Part shown: positions 1 to 6,625 of the stretch, one piece after another
Layout of the letters: the number at the start of each line of letters is the position of its first letter
Position numbering within the stretch: position 1 is the first letter of the stretch
NCBI GenBank assembly: GCA_026708015.1
Contig: JAPOVT010000062.1
Coordinates: 1 to 41,039 of the forward strand
Source: a bacterium
GTDB lineage: Bacteria > Actinomycetota > Acidimicrobiia > Acidimicrobiales > Bin134
Length of the DNA stretch: 41,039 bases
Reading direction: 5' to 3'
Position numbers and translations under genes: made by a program
The notes under the pieces: model-generated
Told to the model about the DNA's origin: nothing
What the model saw: only the letters and a program-made list of their open reading frames with translations
Databases searched by the model: none

Positions 1-57
1 ATCAATGACATGGTTACCTCCTAATCGAGGTGACCGGCCAAAAGGGGGATGCTCACA
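1..57 (-). mobile_element. Probable end of a second insertion sequence nested in the IS3 fragment (partial, runs off the left edge)
   Basis: Read on the minus strand, the orfA-like protein next door loses its family resemblance at about position 57. The following 57 bases contain a TTTTGGCCGG stretch of the kind found near IS21-family ends, a consensus ribosome-binding site AGGAGGT at about 16-22, and an ATG at 11-9 whose frame continues leftwards out of the window. The simplest reading is a second element that inserted into IS3 orfA, with its own first gene starting at position 11. The IS21 assignment is from memory of terminal sequences only. Too little of the gene is visible to name it. 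Confidence 0.35.
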
Positions 58-189
58 CCGATGAAACGTGCCCTCCGACACCCCCAGATGCCGGGCCACA
101 TCGCCCACCGACGCGCCCTCGCCCAACAGCCGATCAGCCTCGCGCAGCTTGCGCACAACCTGCTCGGGCGTGTGCCTACGCCCAGCCAT
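58..189 (-). pseudogene. IS3-family transposase OrfA, N-terminal fragment
   Basis: This is the first ~44 codons of an IS3-group OrfA, the helix-turn-helix protein that is normally joined to OrfB by a -1 frameshift to give the transposase. The N-terminus reads MAGRRHTPEQVVRKLREAD and continues into the characteristic GVSEGTFHR segment, matching the usual HTH_Tnp_1 region. A normal OrfA has roughly 90-100 residues, continuing after the HR into a W-R-N-Q-Y-G segment; here the sequence after FHR is unrelated. The start at 189 is supported by GGAGGA 10-15 bases upstream. It cannot make a functional transposase. Confidence 0.85.
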
Positions 190-224
190 ACTCGTGATCC
201 TCCTCCATCCAGCAATACCGGACA
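58..224 (-). mobile_element. IS3-family insertion sequence, 5' (left) end, truncated
   Basis: The element starts on the minus strand at position 224 with TGTCCGGT, the usual start of an IS3-family terminal inverted repeat. A ribosome-binding site GGAGGA (about 205-200) and orfA (start 189) follow. Only the first 167 bases are present before the sequence switches to the putative nested element. The right edge of the window carries the opposite end of an element with the same TGTCCGGT terminus in the same orientation, so two copies of one IS may flank the roughly 40.7 kb between 225 and 40943. Confidence 0.75.
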
Positions 225-1972
225 ACGAACTCTCACAACAGGCAGACCAAACTCAGGGGGTCACGCCATGCTCGTCGCGGCCTCATGCGGTGCGGATGTG
301 GGAGGCGCTGCGAGGCTACGCCAACAACCTGGGCTATGGCCTCGGAGTGCTGGTGGCGTTTTCGGGCGAGGTCGAAGGGATGACCGAGTCGAAGGCCAAC
401 GGTTTCCCAGAGTCACAGACCGCAGAGCAGTTTGACTCCAACGAGTGGCAGATCATGGTTGTGGCGGAGAAGTTCCAGACCGGCTTCGACCAGCCAAAGC
501 TGGCTGCCATGTACGTGGACAAGACTCTCACAGGTTTGGCTGCGGTGCAGACCCTGTCCCGTCTCAATCGAATCCATCCCGACAAGTCGGGCACATTCGT
601 GATCGACTTCGTGAACGACGCCCATCAGATCGGCGAGGAGTTCGCGGTGTACCACGGCAAGACCGTCGCACCGCCGACCGACCCCAATTTGTTGTTCGAC
701 ACTCGCCGCGAGCTCGAGGGCTTCGGCGTCCTCGATGCCGGAGAGATAGAGCGGGCGGCGACGCTGCTCTTGGGGGAGGGCAACCACGCCCAAATTGACG
801 CCGCCCTTCAGCCTGCCGCCGACCGGTTCAGAGCTTTGGATGATGATGCCCAGGCCGCATTTCGAGACTCGCTAACCCGATTTGTACGGGTCTACGGGTT
901 CTTGTCACTGGTCGTGCCGTTCCGCAATCCTGAACTGGAGCGTGACTATCTATTCTGCCGGGCACTGGCAGCGCTCATTCGGGATCGGAACCCTGGTGAG
1001 AGCATCAACTTGGGCACGGAGGTGGAGCTCACCCATTTGCGACACGAGATCGCGTTCGAAGGCTCGATCTCGCTGCCCGACGGCGAGGGTGAGGTGACCA
1101 CCATCTACTCAGGGACCGGGCCACTTAGCGACCCCGAGGAAGAACGGCTGTCCCAGATCATAGCCCGCCTCAACGAGCGCTTCGGTACTGACTGGACCGA
1201 AGAGGATCGCCTGGTGTTCGAGGCCGCAGCTGGTGATCTCGTGTCGGATGCCGAGATCCAAAACCAGGCAGTGAATAACGATGAGGACACATTCCGCACC
1301 CACATCTTCCCCGCGCGCTACGAAAATGCACTGCTGTCGCGGATCGATCGCAACAGCGATCTCATCTACGCCTACCTCGACAGCAGCGAACTCCAGGCCG
1401 AGGTCATGGACATTTTCGCCGTCAACGTCCAGAGGCGCGCCGCCGTCGCGAGGCAGCGGACTTGCCCCATTGGGGATCTGCTCGGACCGGATCGAGAGTC
1501 GCTGTTCTTGGAGTACAAGTCCACCCTCCGCTGGGACATCCGAGAACAGCGAAAGGGAGGTATCCCCGAAGATGCCGTGGTCAAGACCATTGCCGGTTTC
1601 GCCAACTCCGAGTATGGCGGCACACTCTTGGTTGGCGTGGCCGACGACGGCTTAGTCCACGGCCTGGAGGACGACTTCGCCACCTTCTCTCAACGCGGTG
1701 AGCGAGGTGACCAAGACCTGTGGGGCCAGCACCTGCAGAACCTCATCCGCAGCCGTCTTGGAGATGCAGTCTTCCCCCTCGTCTCCTGGGAGTTCCACAC
1801 TGTAAACGGTGGTAAACTAGCCCGAATCAGCATCGACCCTTCAGACTTCCCAGTCTTTGAGCGCAGGGGTGAAGACGAGACCCTTTGGCTCAGAACCCCA
1901 ACCTCAACAGTTTCTGTAACTGACCCTGAAGACAGAAACAGGATCATCGCTAGCCGCTGGGGCAGCTACTAA
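225..1972 (+). pseudogene. hsdR: Type I restriction HsdR C-terminal remnant fused to an AlbA_2/Schlafen-like domain, 5'-truncated at the IS end
   Basis: The protein contains helicase motif V/VI material of type I restriction HsdR subunits: KFQTGFDQPKLAAMYVDK followed by QTLSRLNRIHPDKSGTFV. A long HsdR-like helical C-terminal region comes next. From about 1488 there is an AlbA_2-type (Schlafen-like) module with ESLFLEYKSTLRWD and FANSEYGGTLLVGVADDG. The N-terminal nuclease domain and most of the motor are absent because homology stops just after the IS3 end at 224. Around 265-285 the HsdR frame also shifts (HAMLVAAS in one frame, SSRPHAVRMWEALRGYA in the next), as if one copy of an 8-base GCGGCCTC repeat was lost. 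An ATG at 380 could start a shortened product of about 530 residues, but the ATPase core would be incomplete. No hsdM or hsdS is in the window. The gene is seen as broken; residual AlbA_2 activity cannot be excluded. Confidence 0.8.
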
Positions 1973-2031
1973 TATCTGTCGGCTGAACTACACCGCCCAA
2001 AGGCGGTAAATCCAACTCCGGAGGGTTGGGC

Positions 2032-2943
2032 ATGGATCTCAACGAATACAAGCAGCGCTCGGCCGAAACCGACCAGATGGATGACCAAGAGGAAGCTGTC
2101 AAGATCGCTCTATTTGGAATCGCTGGAGAAGCTGGATCCGTGGTTTCCGAAGCCAAGAGATGGTCGAGGGATAAAGGCCTCTCGCAAGGCCTTGAGGAAA
2201 ACATGAAGGAGGAATTGGGGGACCTTCTTTGGTATATGGCTTCTTTGGCTCGCAGACTCAACATAGATCTTGATGAAGTTATGGAAGAAAATTTGAAGAA
2301 GACAAGAGAGCTTTGGTCTTCAGATATTGGAGCGGTTCCTGAATATGATGATCACGACTTTCCAAAACAGAAGTTTTTGCGAATCATGGAAGTAAAGTTC
2401 GTGGAAGAATATAACGGCCAAATGGCAATTGTGAGGATGGAGCCTCAAGGAGAGCTAGCTAGAAGAGCGCAGGAAGAAAGGGACAGGAAAGAAGGAATAA
2501 ATCAACTGGGCGATGACCTAGACGATAATTCATCTATAGATGACGGTTACCGCTACCACGATATAATCCACTTGGCGCATGCTACCGTTTTGGGGTGGTC
2601 TCCTGTCCTACGAGCGTTGATGGGTGCGCAACGTCGAAATGTAGAAGACAAAGATCGTGTGGAGGATGGGGCAAGGGCGAAAGCAATAGAAGAAGGACTC
2701 GCAGCCTTTGTCTTCAACTATCTTGAGCCGTACGATTATGCTGTCGGGCATATTGACTGGAATTTGCTTAAACACGTCAGGCGTACCGTAATGGATCTGG
2801 AAGTGTCAACTCAGCCGGTTGCAGCATGGCGGAATGCCTATAGGCAAGCCTTCACCATTTTTTCTCAATTGAGAGACAACAAGGGAGGTCTCGTGAAGTG
2901 TGACCTAGACAAGCGTGAGCTGACCTTCCTCAATGAAGTCTAG
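2032..2943 (+). CDS. Two-domain MazG-like nucleoside triphosphate pyrophosphohydrolase
   Basis: Residues ~15-95 form an all-alpha NTP pyrophosphohydrolase (MazG-like) domain with the metal-binding pattern GEAGSVVSEAKR ... EELGDLLWYMASLA, that is ExxE followed by ExxD. Such enzymes hydrolyse (d)NTPs to monophosphates and pyrophosphate. A second part of about 200 residues contains DDGYRYHDIIHLAHA, LGWSPVLRALM and EDGARAKAIEEGL. I recall this arrangement from actinobacterial MazG-like proteins; its activity is not known to me. ATG 2032 is chosen because GGAGGG lies six bases upstream; a TTG at 2026 overlaps that site. Base composition is more AT-rich than the surrounding chromosome. The 3' end overlaps the convergent gene by 39 bases. 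Likely job: clearing or converting unusual nucleotides together with the neighbouring island genes (inference). Confidence 0.85.
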   Translation: MDLNEYKQRSAETDQMDDQEEAVKIALFGIAGEAGSVVSEAKRWSRDKGLSQGLEENMKEELGDLLWYMASLARRLNIDLDEVMEENLKKTRELWSSDIGAVPEYDDHDFPKQKFLRIMEVKFVEEYNGQMAIVRMEPQGELARRAQEERDRKEGINQLGDDLDDNSSIDDGYRYHDIIHLAHATVLGWSPVLRALMGAQRRNVEDKDRVEDGARAKAIEEGLAAFVFNYLEPYDYAVGHIDWNLLKHVRRTVMDLEVSTQPVAAWRNAYRQAFTIFSQLRDNKGGLVKCDLDKRELTFLNEV

Positions 2944-2948
2944 GTCAC
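2900..2948. repeat. Perfect 11-bp inverted repeat inside a convergent gene overlap
   Basis: GTGACCTAGAC at 2900-2910 is exactly complementary to GTCTAGGTCAC at 2938-2948, separated by 27 bases; an inner GTGAG/CTCAA pairing can lengthen the stem. The two arms hold the stop codons of both convergent genes (TAG 2941-2943 on plus, TAG 2907-2905 on minus). It would fold the same way in either transcript, so a bidirectional transcription end or mRNA-stabilising hairpin is plausible. There is no U-run, so a classical intrinsic terminator is not shown. Confidence 0.55.
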
Positions 2949-3963
2949 AGAATAGTGACTCCTGAGTTCCGATGTCCTCAGGCAAAGCCGCATGCACAAT
3001 ATTCTCGTTGATGCCCCATTTTGGAGGGAACCAAGCCGTCATAGGGGATGGATCCGGTCGATAACGTTGCTTTATGCGCGTTCCCGGCGCAAATTCACTT
3101 AGTTCTGGCATTGCAACTCGTGTGTACTTGTCTACTTCGCAAAATAGGTTCTGAATGTCAATCAGTTGCAGGTCACGACCCCAGAGGCCGCCCCAAGGTA
3201 AGTCGCGTGTTTCAAATTCTTCATGTTGGTTCTCATGTGTCCATCGAATTAGGTCTTCATCAGAAAGGTCTCTAGTGTCAAGAAAGCACTTCCTAATTCC
3301 ACGGATAGCCCCTGGTCCAGGTACAACAAATTCTTCTTCTGAATAATCTAGGTGGATTGAGTAATTTAGGTCAGAGATGAATTGGTAGGCTAGAAAGCTA
3401 CCAATAGAGTCATATCGAAGGAGAATATTGTAGCCCTGTTCCATAGAAGGGGCTTCTTGAATGTGTCTGTGTGCTTCTTCGTCAATCATGGTTCGGAGAA
3501 GGTCCAAGTGCCTTATGTATTTGGGGCCAGGTGAAGATCTCGGCGGTGGCATGATGTAGGCCGCCGAATATATTGGTTGCTGATTCGCTAACTCCTCGAG
3601 CGCAGTATCAATCGCTCGATCGAATAGGGCATTAGAGTCAGGTTCTCCAACTTGTTCCAGCAGGTAGTTCCAAGTGTCAATTCGGTTAAAAATCTTGAAC
3701 ACTAGAGTGCGTGCGAAGGTGTCTAGCCAATTCCATTCCTGATTGTATTGAACGTGGGAGATTAGATATTGACTCACGCGATCGGATGCTCGGTAGGCAT
3801 TCGTAAAGCGATTGACGGCTAGGATCGGATCGTCTGGTGGATTGGCCTCTAGAGTTCCAGATAATTTCTGGAAATAGATTTCTTGTCGTTTGGAAGCGAA
3901 TCGCCAATATGCGTCGTAGCCGGATGTTGTCCTTGGCCGTTCATTAACTAGTGTGGATGTCAT
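2905..3963 (-). CDS. Alpha-glutamyl/putrescinyl-thymine pyrophosphorylase-like (5-hmdU DNA kinase helical domain) protein
   Basis: The 352-residue protein matches what I remember of the HMUDK_hel / aGPT-PPlase family. It starts YDAYWRFASKRQEIYFQKL, then has DPILAVNRFTNAYRASDRVS (~45-65), RTLVFKIFNRIDTWNYL (~85-102), FVVPGPGAIRGIRKCF, and a closing IDIQNLFCEVDKYTRV. In hypermodified phages, family members act on pyrophosphorylated 5-hydroxymethyl-uracil in DNA to install amino-acid or polyamine adducts; cellular relatives are of unknown function. The start is supported by GGAGG seven bases upstream. It sits 53 bases after the SLOG gene on the same strand, so TIR-SLOG-this gene may be one operon. 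Composition is AT-rich like its neighbours, suggesting transfer. A modified-base enzyme or a modified-DNA sensor are both possible; I cannot choose. Confidence 0.8.
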   Translation of the reverse strand: MTSTLVNERPRTTSGYDAYWRFASKRQEIYFQKLSGTLEANPPDDPILAVNRFTNAYRASDRVSQYLISHVQYNQEWNWLDTFARTLVFKIFNRIDTWNYLLEQVGEPDSNALFDRAIDTALEELANQQPIYSAAYIMPPPRSSPGPKYIRHLDLLRTMIDEEAHRHIQEAPSMEQGYNILLRYDSIGSFLAYQFISDLNYSIHLDYSEEEFVVPGPGAIRGIRKCFLDTRDLSDEDLIRWTHENQHEEFETRDLPWGGLWGRDLQLIDIQNLFCEVDKYTRVAMPELSEFAPGTRIKQRYRPDPSPMTAWFPPKWGINENIVHAALPEDIGTQESLFCDLDFIEEGQLTLV

Positions 3964-4016
3964 TCATTTGCCTCCAAGGGAATGTGCCATTTATAGGTAG
4001 TGAGGCTTTCACAAGA

Positions 4017-4865
4017 TCAGTGTCCATTGCTGTGGACTGCTGAGAGCCCATTAACAATTATCGATGCAATTTCTTTAGGTCTATGCGTTGCGGAGAGTCT
4101 ACGCAAGTCCAGTTCATCCAGGCCACAACACCGAATTGATGCATCACTCCTGTCTATGGCTGATCGTAATTCGTGGATCGACTTGTCTATTCTCTTGTCG
4201 TTTGGTCTTATTGGGAAGTTTGTTGGCGCCCAGTCAAGGCTGTCAATCTCAAGCGTCTTGGCAACCAGAGCGGCAGCACCGCCAAATCCTCCTACGACAT
4301 ATAGGGGTTGCTCTGCTTTGATGGAATTGATCGCTTCTTCGATGATGCCAGGCATACTGTCCTGAAAATTCTCGAGTTGTCCCCCCAAGATGACTCGCGC
4401 GTCGGTAATAGCGCAGAGGAATTGTCTCATCGCGCTGTAGCTTGAAGGAGCGCTGAGTCGGTCGTGCAGAGATTTAGGGAAGGACTTCTTGTCGATTTCG
4501 AGACCATCCGAGGTAAGGCGGATGACTCTTCCACGAGTTGCCAACATGTTGTTAAGGTTCTTGAGTTCCTCACGTGTGAGCTTTTCGTGCTCAGGGGCGG
4601 CTAGGCAGAGGGTTAGGGCTTCTGGACGGTCGCCGAAGCGTTCGACTTCATGTAGGAGGAACTGGGTATATCCGGGTGGCTTGATACGACCGCCATATAC
4701 GAGTCCTCCGCTAAGGAGGAGAACAGATCGTGCAATCTCGGCCAGCGCTAATTCGGCATGACGGGGATGAAGGCCCAACGTCGGCATATCGGCGCTTTCG
4801 GATACTGAGATGCCTAGCCGGAGGCCGTCCAGCGCGTTAGATGGCCGAAGTGTTAGGTCCCCCAT
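4017..4865 (-). CDS. SLOG-domain (cluster-2 type) protein, nucleotide-signal sensor candidate
   Basis: The 282-residue protein opens with a Rossmann-like LRLGISVSESADMPTLGL segment, then LALAEIARSVLLLSGGLVYGGRIKPPGYT, and later PLYVVGGFGGAAALVAKTL. This glycine-rich layout fits the SLOG superfamily (LOG/TIR-associated nucleotide-ligand domains), and the GGxxYGGR signature fits the group I remember as SLOG cluster 2. SLOG domains bind or process NAD-derived or other nucleotide signals; in Thoeris ThsA a SLOG domain senses the TIR product. Its ATG shares a base with the TGA of the upstream TIR gene (TGATG at 4867-4863), so the two are translationally coupled and probably work as a pair. No separate effector domain such as SIR2 or transmembrane segments is visible in it. 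Function is inferred from family and context. Confidence 0.75.
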   Translation of the reverse strand: MGDLTLRPSNALDGLRLGISVSESADMPTLGLHPRHAELALAEIARSVLLLSGGLVYGGRIKPPGYTQFLLHEVERFGDRPEALTLCLAAPEHEKLTREELKNLNNMLATRGRVIRLTSDGLEIDKKSFPKSLHDRLSAPSSYSAMRQFLCAITDARVILGGQLENFQDSMPGIIEEAINSIKAEQPLYVVGGFGGAAALVAKTLEIDSLDWAPTNFPIRPNDKRIDKSIHELRSAIDRSDASIRCCGLDELDLRRLSATHRPKEIASIIVNGLSAVHSNGH

Positions 4866-6082
4866 CAGAGGCCCCTACCGCCGCGATCCGCGTAGGTGCG
4901 AGGCGTCACGATTTCAACGGTAGCATTTGCGTTGACCAGGGTAAGCAACATTCGGATCAACTCCTCTTCCCGGGAACCAAGAGGCGGGTCAGGGTGCATG
5001 ATTGTGATTTGGTAGCCGGCTGCGGTCTCCGGATGTTCAAGCAACCACGGAATCAGGGTTGCGGGCTCAGGAGCTTCGGGTGGGGCCCAATCGACGCCAA
5101 GCAAGAGCAGCTCATCCTGCTGGCATGCCCAGAGGGAGTAGCGGAGTGCCCTGTCGACGAGCAGGTTAAGAGCAGTATCAATGCTCTTGTTCTTCTCATC
5201 CTCGTCACCGTGTTGATAGCCCACGACAGGGACATGATCCATAAGGAAAGATCCACGTTCTTCAGCAAGGCGAGTAGCGCTCAGTGTGACGATCGGCCTA
5301 CCGGCCTGCTTGGCCCCCCTGAATTCCCGCTGGCACCAGTCACGTCCTGCGTAGAGGTCGGTTCGAAGGGCTAGCAGGATATTGGAAGCTGCGCTGCGAT
5401 CAAGTTCATCATCGGCGTCGGAACCAGGCTGTATGTCGGACTCGTCGAAGAACTCCTGGAGATGGGTTCTGGCAATTCTGATGCGCACGCGGTCTATGAG
5501 GTCGCGAACCCAGTCGGCGACTTCGCCCTGGGAGTGCCTCTTGGTGTGGCTGATGAAGACGGTGAGCCGCTCACCTAGAGGTCCTCCGATATTCTGAGCG
5601 ATTTGCTGGGAGAGTTCTCGACACAGAACCGCGGTGTCATTGGTACTGGAGGGAGGTAGTGCTTGGATGCCAGCAAGCACGTCTCCGAGTTGGCCGTCTC
5701 TCCTCCAATCCTCCATCTGAGCAGGGAAGACCCAGACGTTGTCGGAATGGCCTCTAGCCACAGCGATATCAGACAGATAGTCCCGCCATCCGGAGGATGG
5801 ATTTTCGACGGCCCTCTGAAGCTCGACTCCTATCAACAGTACGAACGCGGTGAACATCGGTGTGGCAAGGGCGTGAGGGTCAGGCTCAACAGGAGGAACG
5901 GGCCGCGGGGCGTCGGTATCAGGTCCCCAAGATGCTGATCTGGTGTATACCTCGACAGAACCGTCAACTAGTCCGACATAGGGGGTACCATGAAAGTGCT
6001 CGATCAGTTCGCGAGCGATCTCATCGCCTTCGATGTCATCAGGGTGCCAGACGACGTAGATGTCAAGCACAGACGGCGGCAT
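4865..6082 (-). CDS. TIR-domain protein with N-terminal TIR-like region
   Basis: Residues ~172-275 form a TIR domain: LTVFISHTKRHSQGEVADWV, then LQEFFDESDIQPGSD, then ILLALRTDLYAGRDWCQREF and RPIVTLSA. The C-terminal glutamate in the WCQREF segment is at the usual catalytic position of NAD-cleaving TIRs. Residues 1-150 (LDIYVVWHPDDIEGDEIAREL ... TAFVLLIGVELQ) look like a divergent TIR-like or partner domain. The C-terminal ~80 residues are not assignable. Bacterial TIRs hydrolyse or cyclise NAD+ on phage infection. The gene is first in a minus-strand unit and overlaps the SLOG gene by one base. No good ribosome-binding site precedes the ATG at 6082, so a leaderless or weakly translated message is possible. 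It diverges from a second TIR gene 72 bases away. Confidence 0.82.
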   Translation of the reverse strand: MPPSVLDIYVVWHPDDIEGDEIARELIEHFHGTPYVGLVDGSVEVYTRSASWGPDTDAPRPVPPVEPDPHALATPMFTAFVLLIGVELQRAVENPSSGWRDYLSDIAVARGHSDNVWVFPAQMEDWRRDGQLGDVLAGIQALPPSSTNDTAVLCRELSQQIAQNIGGPLGERLTVFISHTKRHSQGEVADWVRDLIDRVRIRIARTHLQEFFDESDIQPGSDADDELDRSAASNILLALRTDLYAGRDWCQREFRGAKQAGRPIVTLSATRLAEERGSFLMDHVPVVGYQHGDEDEKNKSIDTALNLLVDRALRYSLWACQQDELLLLGVDWAPPEAPEPATLIPWLLEHPETAAGYQITIMHPDPPLGSREEELIRMLLTLVNANATVEIVTPRTYADRGGRGL

Positions 6083-6154
6083 GAAGGCACATTACAGTAA
6101 ATTTCATACAACATGGCAAGGCCGACGAACGGCCATGGGCATCAGGAGAAACCA
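6083..6154. promoter_or_regulatory. Divergent control region between the two TIR genes, with an inverted repeat
   Basis: This 72-base gap separates the two divergently transcribed TIR genes. Positions 6089-6112 are AT-rich and are the only plausible place for both promoters. An inverted repeat follows: CATGGC 6112-6117 with GCCATG 6132-6137, and inside it GGCCG 6120-6124 with CGGCC 6130-6134. It could be an operator or a hairpin in the leader of the plus-strand gene, lying just ahead of the AGGAGA ribosome-binding site at 6144-6149. No regulator gene is in the island. Promoter hexamers are not clear. Confidence 0.4.
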
Positions 6155-6622
6155 ATGAGTGAGGTTCACAACGTATTTGTAGCGCACCGGCATGAGGACG
6201 ATGGCCTTGTGAGCGCCCTCAAATCCCTCTTGGAGGGGAGAGGGGTCGAAGTCCGGGACGCGTCGATTACGAGCGACAAGCCGAATCAGGCAAGCAATCC
6301 GGACTACATCAAGCAAGAAATTCTCGCCCCTAACATCAAGTGGGCCGGAAAGGTGATCGTACTTATTACGCCAGACACTAAGAACCATGACTGGGTCGAC
6401 TGGGAAATCGAGTATGCACAGAAGGCCAACAAGCTGATAATTGGCGTTTGGGCACACGGCCATGCGGGATGCGAAATGCCTGAACCACTTGAGAATTCTG
6501 CGGATGCGGTGGTTGGATGGGATGCAGACAAGATCATACGAGCGCTAAATGGTGAGCAGATTAGCGAGAATTCAGATGGTACCCCGAGAGGAAATCAACC
6601 GGTAACGCGGATTGATTGTTGA
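6155..6622 (+). CDS. ThsB-like TIR protein (TIR_2/DUF1863 type)
   Basis: The 155-residue protein opens with MSEVHNVFVAHRHEDDGLV. It continues with ALKSLLEGRGVEVRD, then a long segment NPDYIKQEILAPNIKWAGKV, and IVLITPDTKNHDWVDWEIEYA, where WxxWE carries the expected TIR glutamate. This matches the compact TIR-like fold of Thoeris ThsB (formerly DUF1863), whose members make a cyclic ADP-ribose-type signal. ATG 6155 is preferred over 6113 because AGGAGA lies five bases upstream and the TIR fold begins there. The following Nmad2 gene starts three bases after the stop codon, so the two are almost certainly co-translated. No ThsA (SIR2-SLOG) is present; the free-standing SLOG protein across the divergent promoter is the only visible candidate receptor. 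Confidence 0.8.
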   Translation: MSEVHNVFVAHRHEDDGLVSALKSLLEGRGVEVRDASITSDKPNQASNPDYIKQEILAPNIKWAGKVIVLITPDTKNHDWVDWEIEYAQKANKLIIGVWAHGHAGCEMPEPLENSADAVVGWDADKIIRALNGEQISENSDGTPRGNQPVTRIDC

Positions 6623-6625
6623 CAC

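Noticed and set aside
68..1972. A single 634-codon frame starting at 68
   Set aside because: Its first ~50 codons are antisense to the IS3 terminus and orfA and have no family resemblance; the real HsdR-derived part begins after 224 and enters the frame only near 285.
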